The notes beneath the pieces are model-generated. The model ran no database searches, was not told the DNA's origin, and saw only the letters and a list, made by a program, of their open reading frames with translations. The translations under genes and the position numbers were made by a program. This document shows, piece after piece, positions 43,149-43,270 of a stretch of 43,270 bases of DNA. Positions within the stretch are counted from its first letter, which is position 1. Each line of letters starts with the position of its first letter. The stretch comes from Candidatus Omnitrophus magneticus (GTDB taxonomy: Bacteria > Omnitrophota > Gorgyraeia > Tantalellales > Tantalellaceae): NCBI GenBank assembly GCA_000954095.1, contig JYNY01000381.1, positions 1-43,270 of the forward strand, in the 5' to 3' direction.

Positions 43149-43270
43149 CTATTCTTTTTCTTTTACCCAAACTTTTTTCCCTTGAAACACAATCGCGAGT
43201 TTTTTTATTTTTTTTATGCCGCGGGATTTTAAAATAACGTCATATTGTTTTTCTTCTATCTGTTTAAACG
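43149..43270 (-). CDS. 3' end of a probable PD-(D/E)XK nuclease-like protein (partial)
   Basis: The window edge cuts this gene. On the minus strand, 39 codons from 43268 down to a TAG at 43151-43149 read FKQIEEKQYDVILKSRGIKK and then a beta strand KLAIVFQGKKVWV. This resembles the C-terminus of PD-(D/E)XK superfamily proteins of the DUF1703/AAA-ATPase-like group (ALEQI..KGY......G...... IGIAF......V). The rest lies outside, so the identification is tentative. Confidence 0.5.
   Translation of the reverse strand, partial: FKQIEEKQYDVILKSRGIKKIKKLAIVFQGKKVWVKEKE

Overview
The window is chromosomal DNA of an AT-rich, uncultured-type anaerobe. Very large exported multidomain proteins, a tandem-FecR protein, a PilZ protein and a low-GC sequence peppered with CGCG/GCGC tetramers are what I associate with Omnitrophota (former OP3). 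That assignment is inference; no rRNA or marker gene here proves it.

Region 1 (1-2300) is mostly non-coding: 181-bp tandem repeats rich in short hairpins, a GC-richer stretch of stem-loops that could be a structured RNA, and one exported protein gene on the minus strand. Region 2 (2278-12383) is a tightly packed, partly overlapping plus-strand operon for assimilatory sulfate reduction together with its own siroheme supply: DUF2061 - cysH (APS reductase type) - cysD - cysN with a degenerate APS-kinase tail - sirC - hemA - hemC - cobA - hemB - hemL - small sulfite reductase. Sulfate is activated to APS, reduced to sulfite and then sulfide, and the hem/cob/sir genes make the siroheme the last enzyme needs. 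HemA and HemC lack their usual C-terminal domains, and hemD and a ferrochelatase are absent from the cluster. A 490-bp MITE-like element with a second element nested inside it sits between cysD and cysN.

Region 3 (12534-15293) is an Rrf2-family (CymR-like) regulator followed by metY and cysK, which fix the sulfide into homocysteine and cysteine. Region 4 (15420-17844, minus strand) is metK-ahcY, the S-adenosylmethionine cycle. It converges on cysK at a bidirectional terminator built from a palindromic repeat family of this genome.

Region 5 (18389-33197) holds two giant plus-strand genes 40 bp apart. The first encodes 3394 residues with an export signal, a TIKI/ChaN-like N-terminal domain, a possible ADP-ribosyltransferase-like segment, a metallophosphoesterase, HEAT repeats and an ADP-ribosylglycohydrolase. 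It contains a 12-G tract at which any single-base slip gives an immediate stop. The second encodes 1527 residues: an exported, degenerate RelA/SpoT-type protein with HD, synthetase, TGS and ACT regions in the family order. A 0.9-kb block of 207-bp tandem repeats follows.

Region 6 (34115-43270, minus strand) carries a tandem-FecR surface protein, a PilZ protein, hflK-hflC, rmuC, an AlkD-type DNA glycosylase, a YdjC-type deacetylase and the 3' end of a probable PD-(D/E)XK-type protein. No tRNA, rRNA, CRISPR array or transposase gene was recognised.
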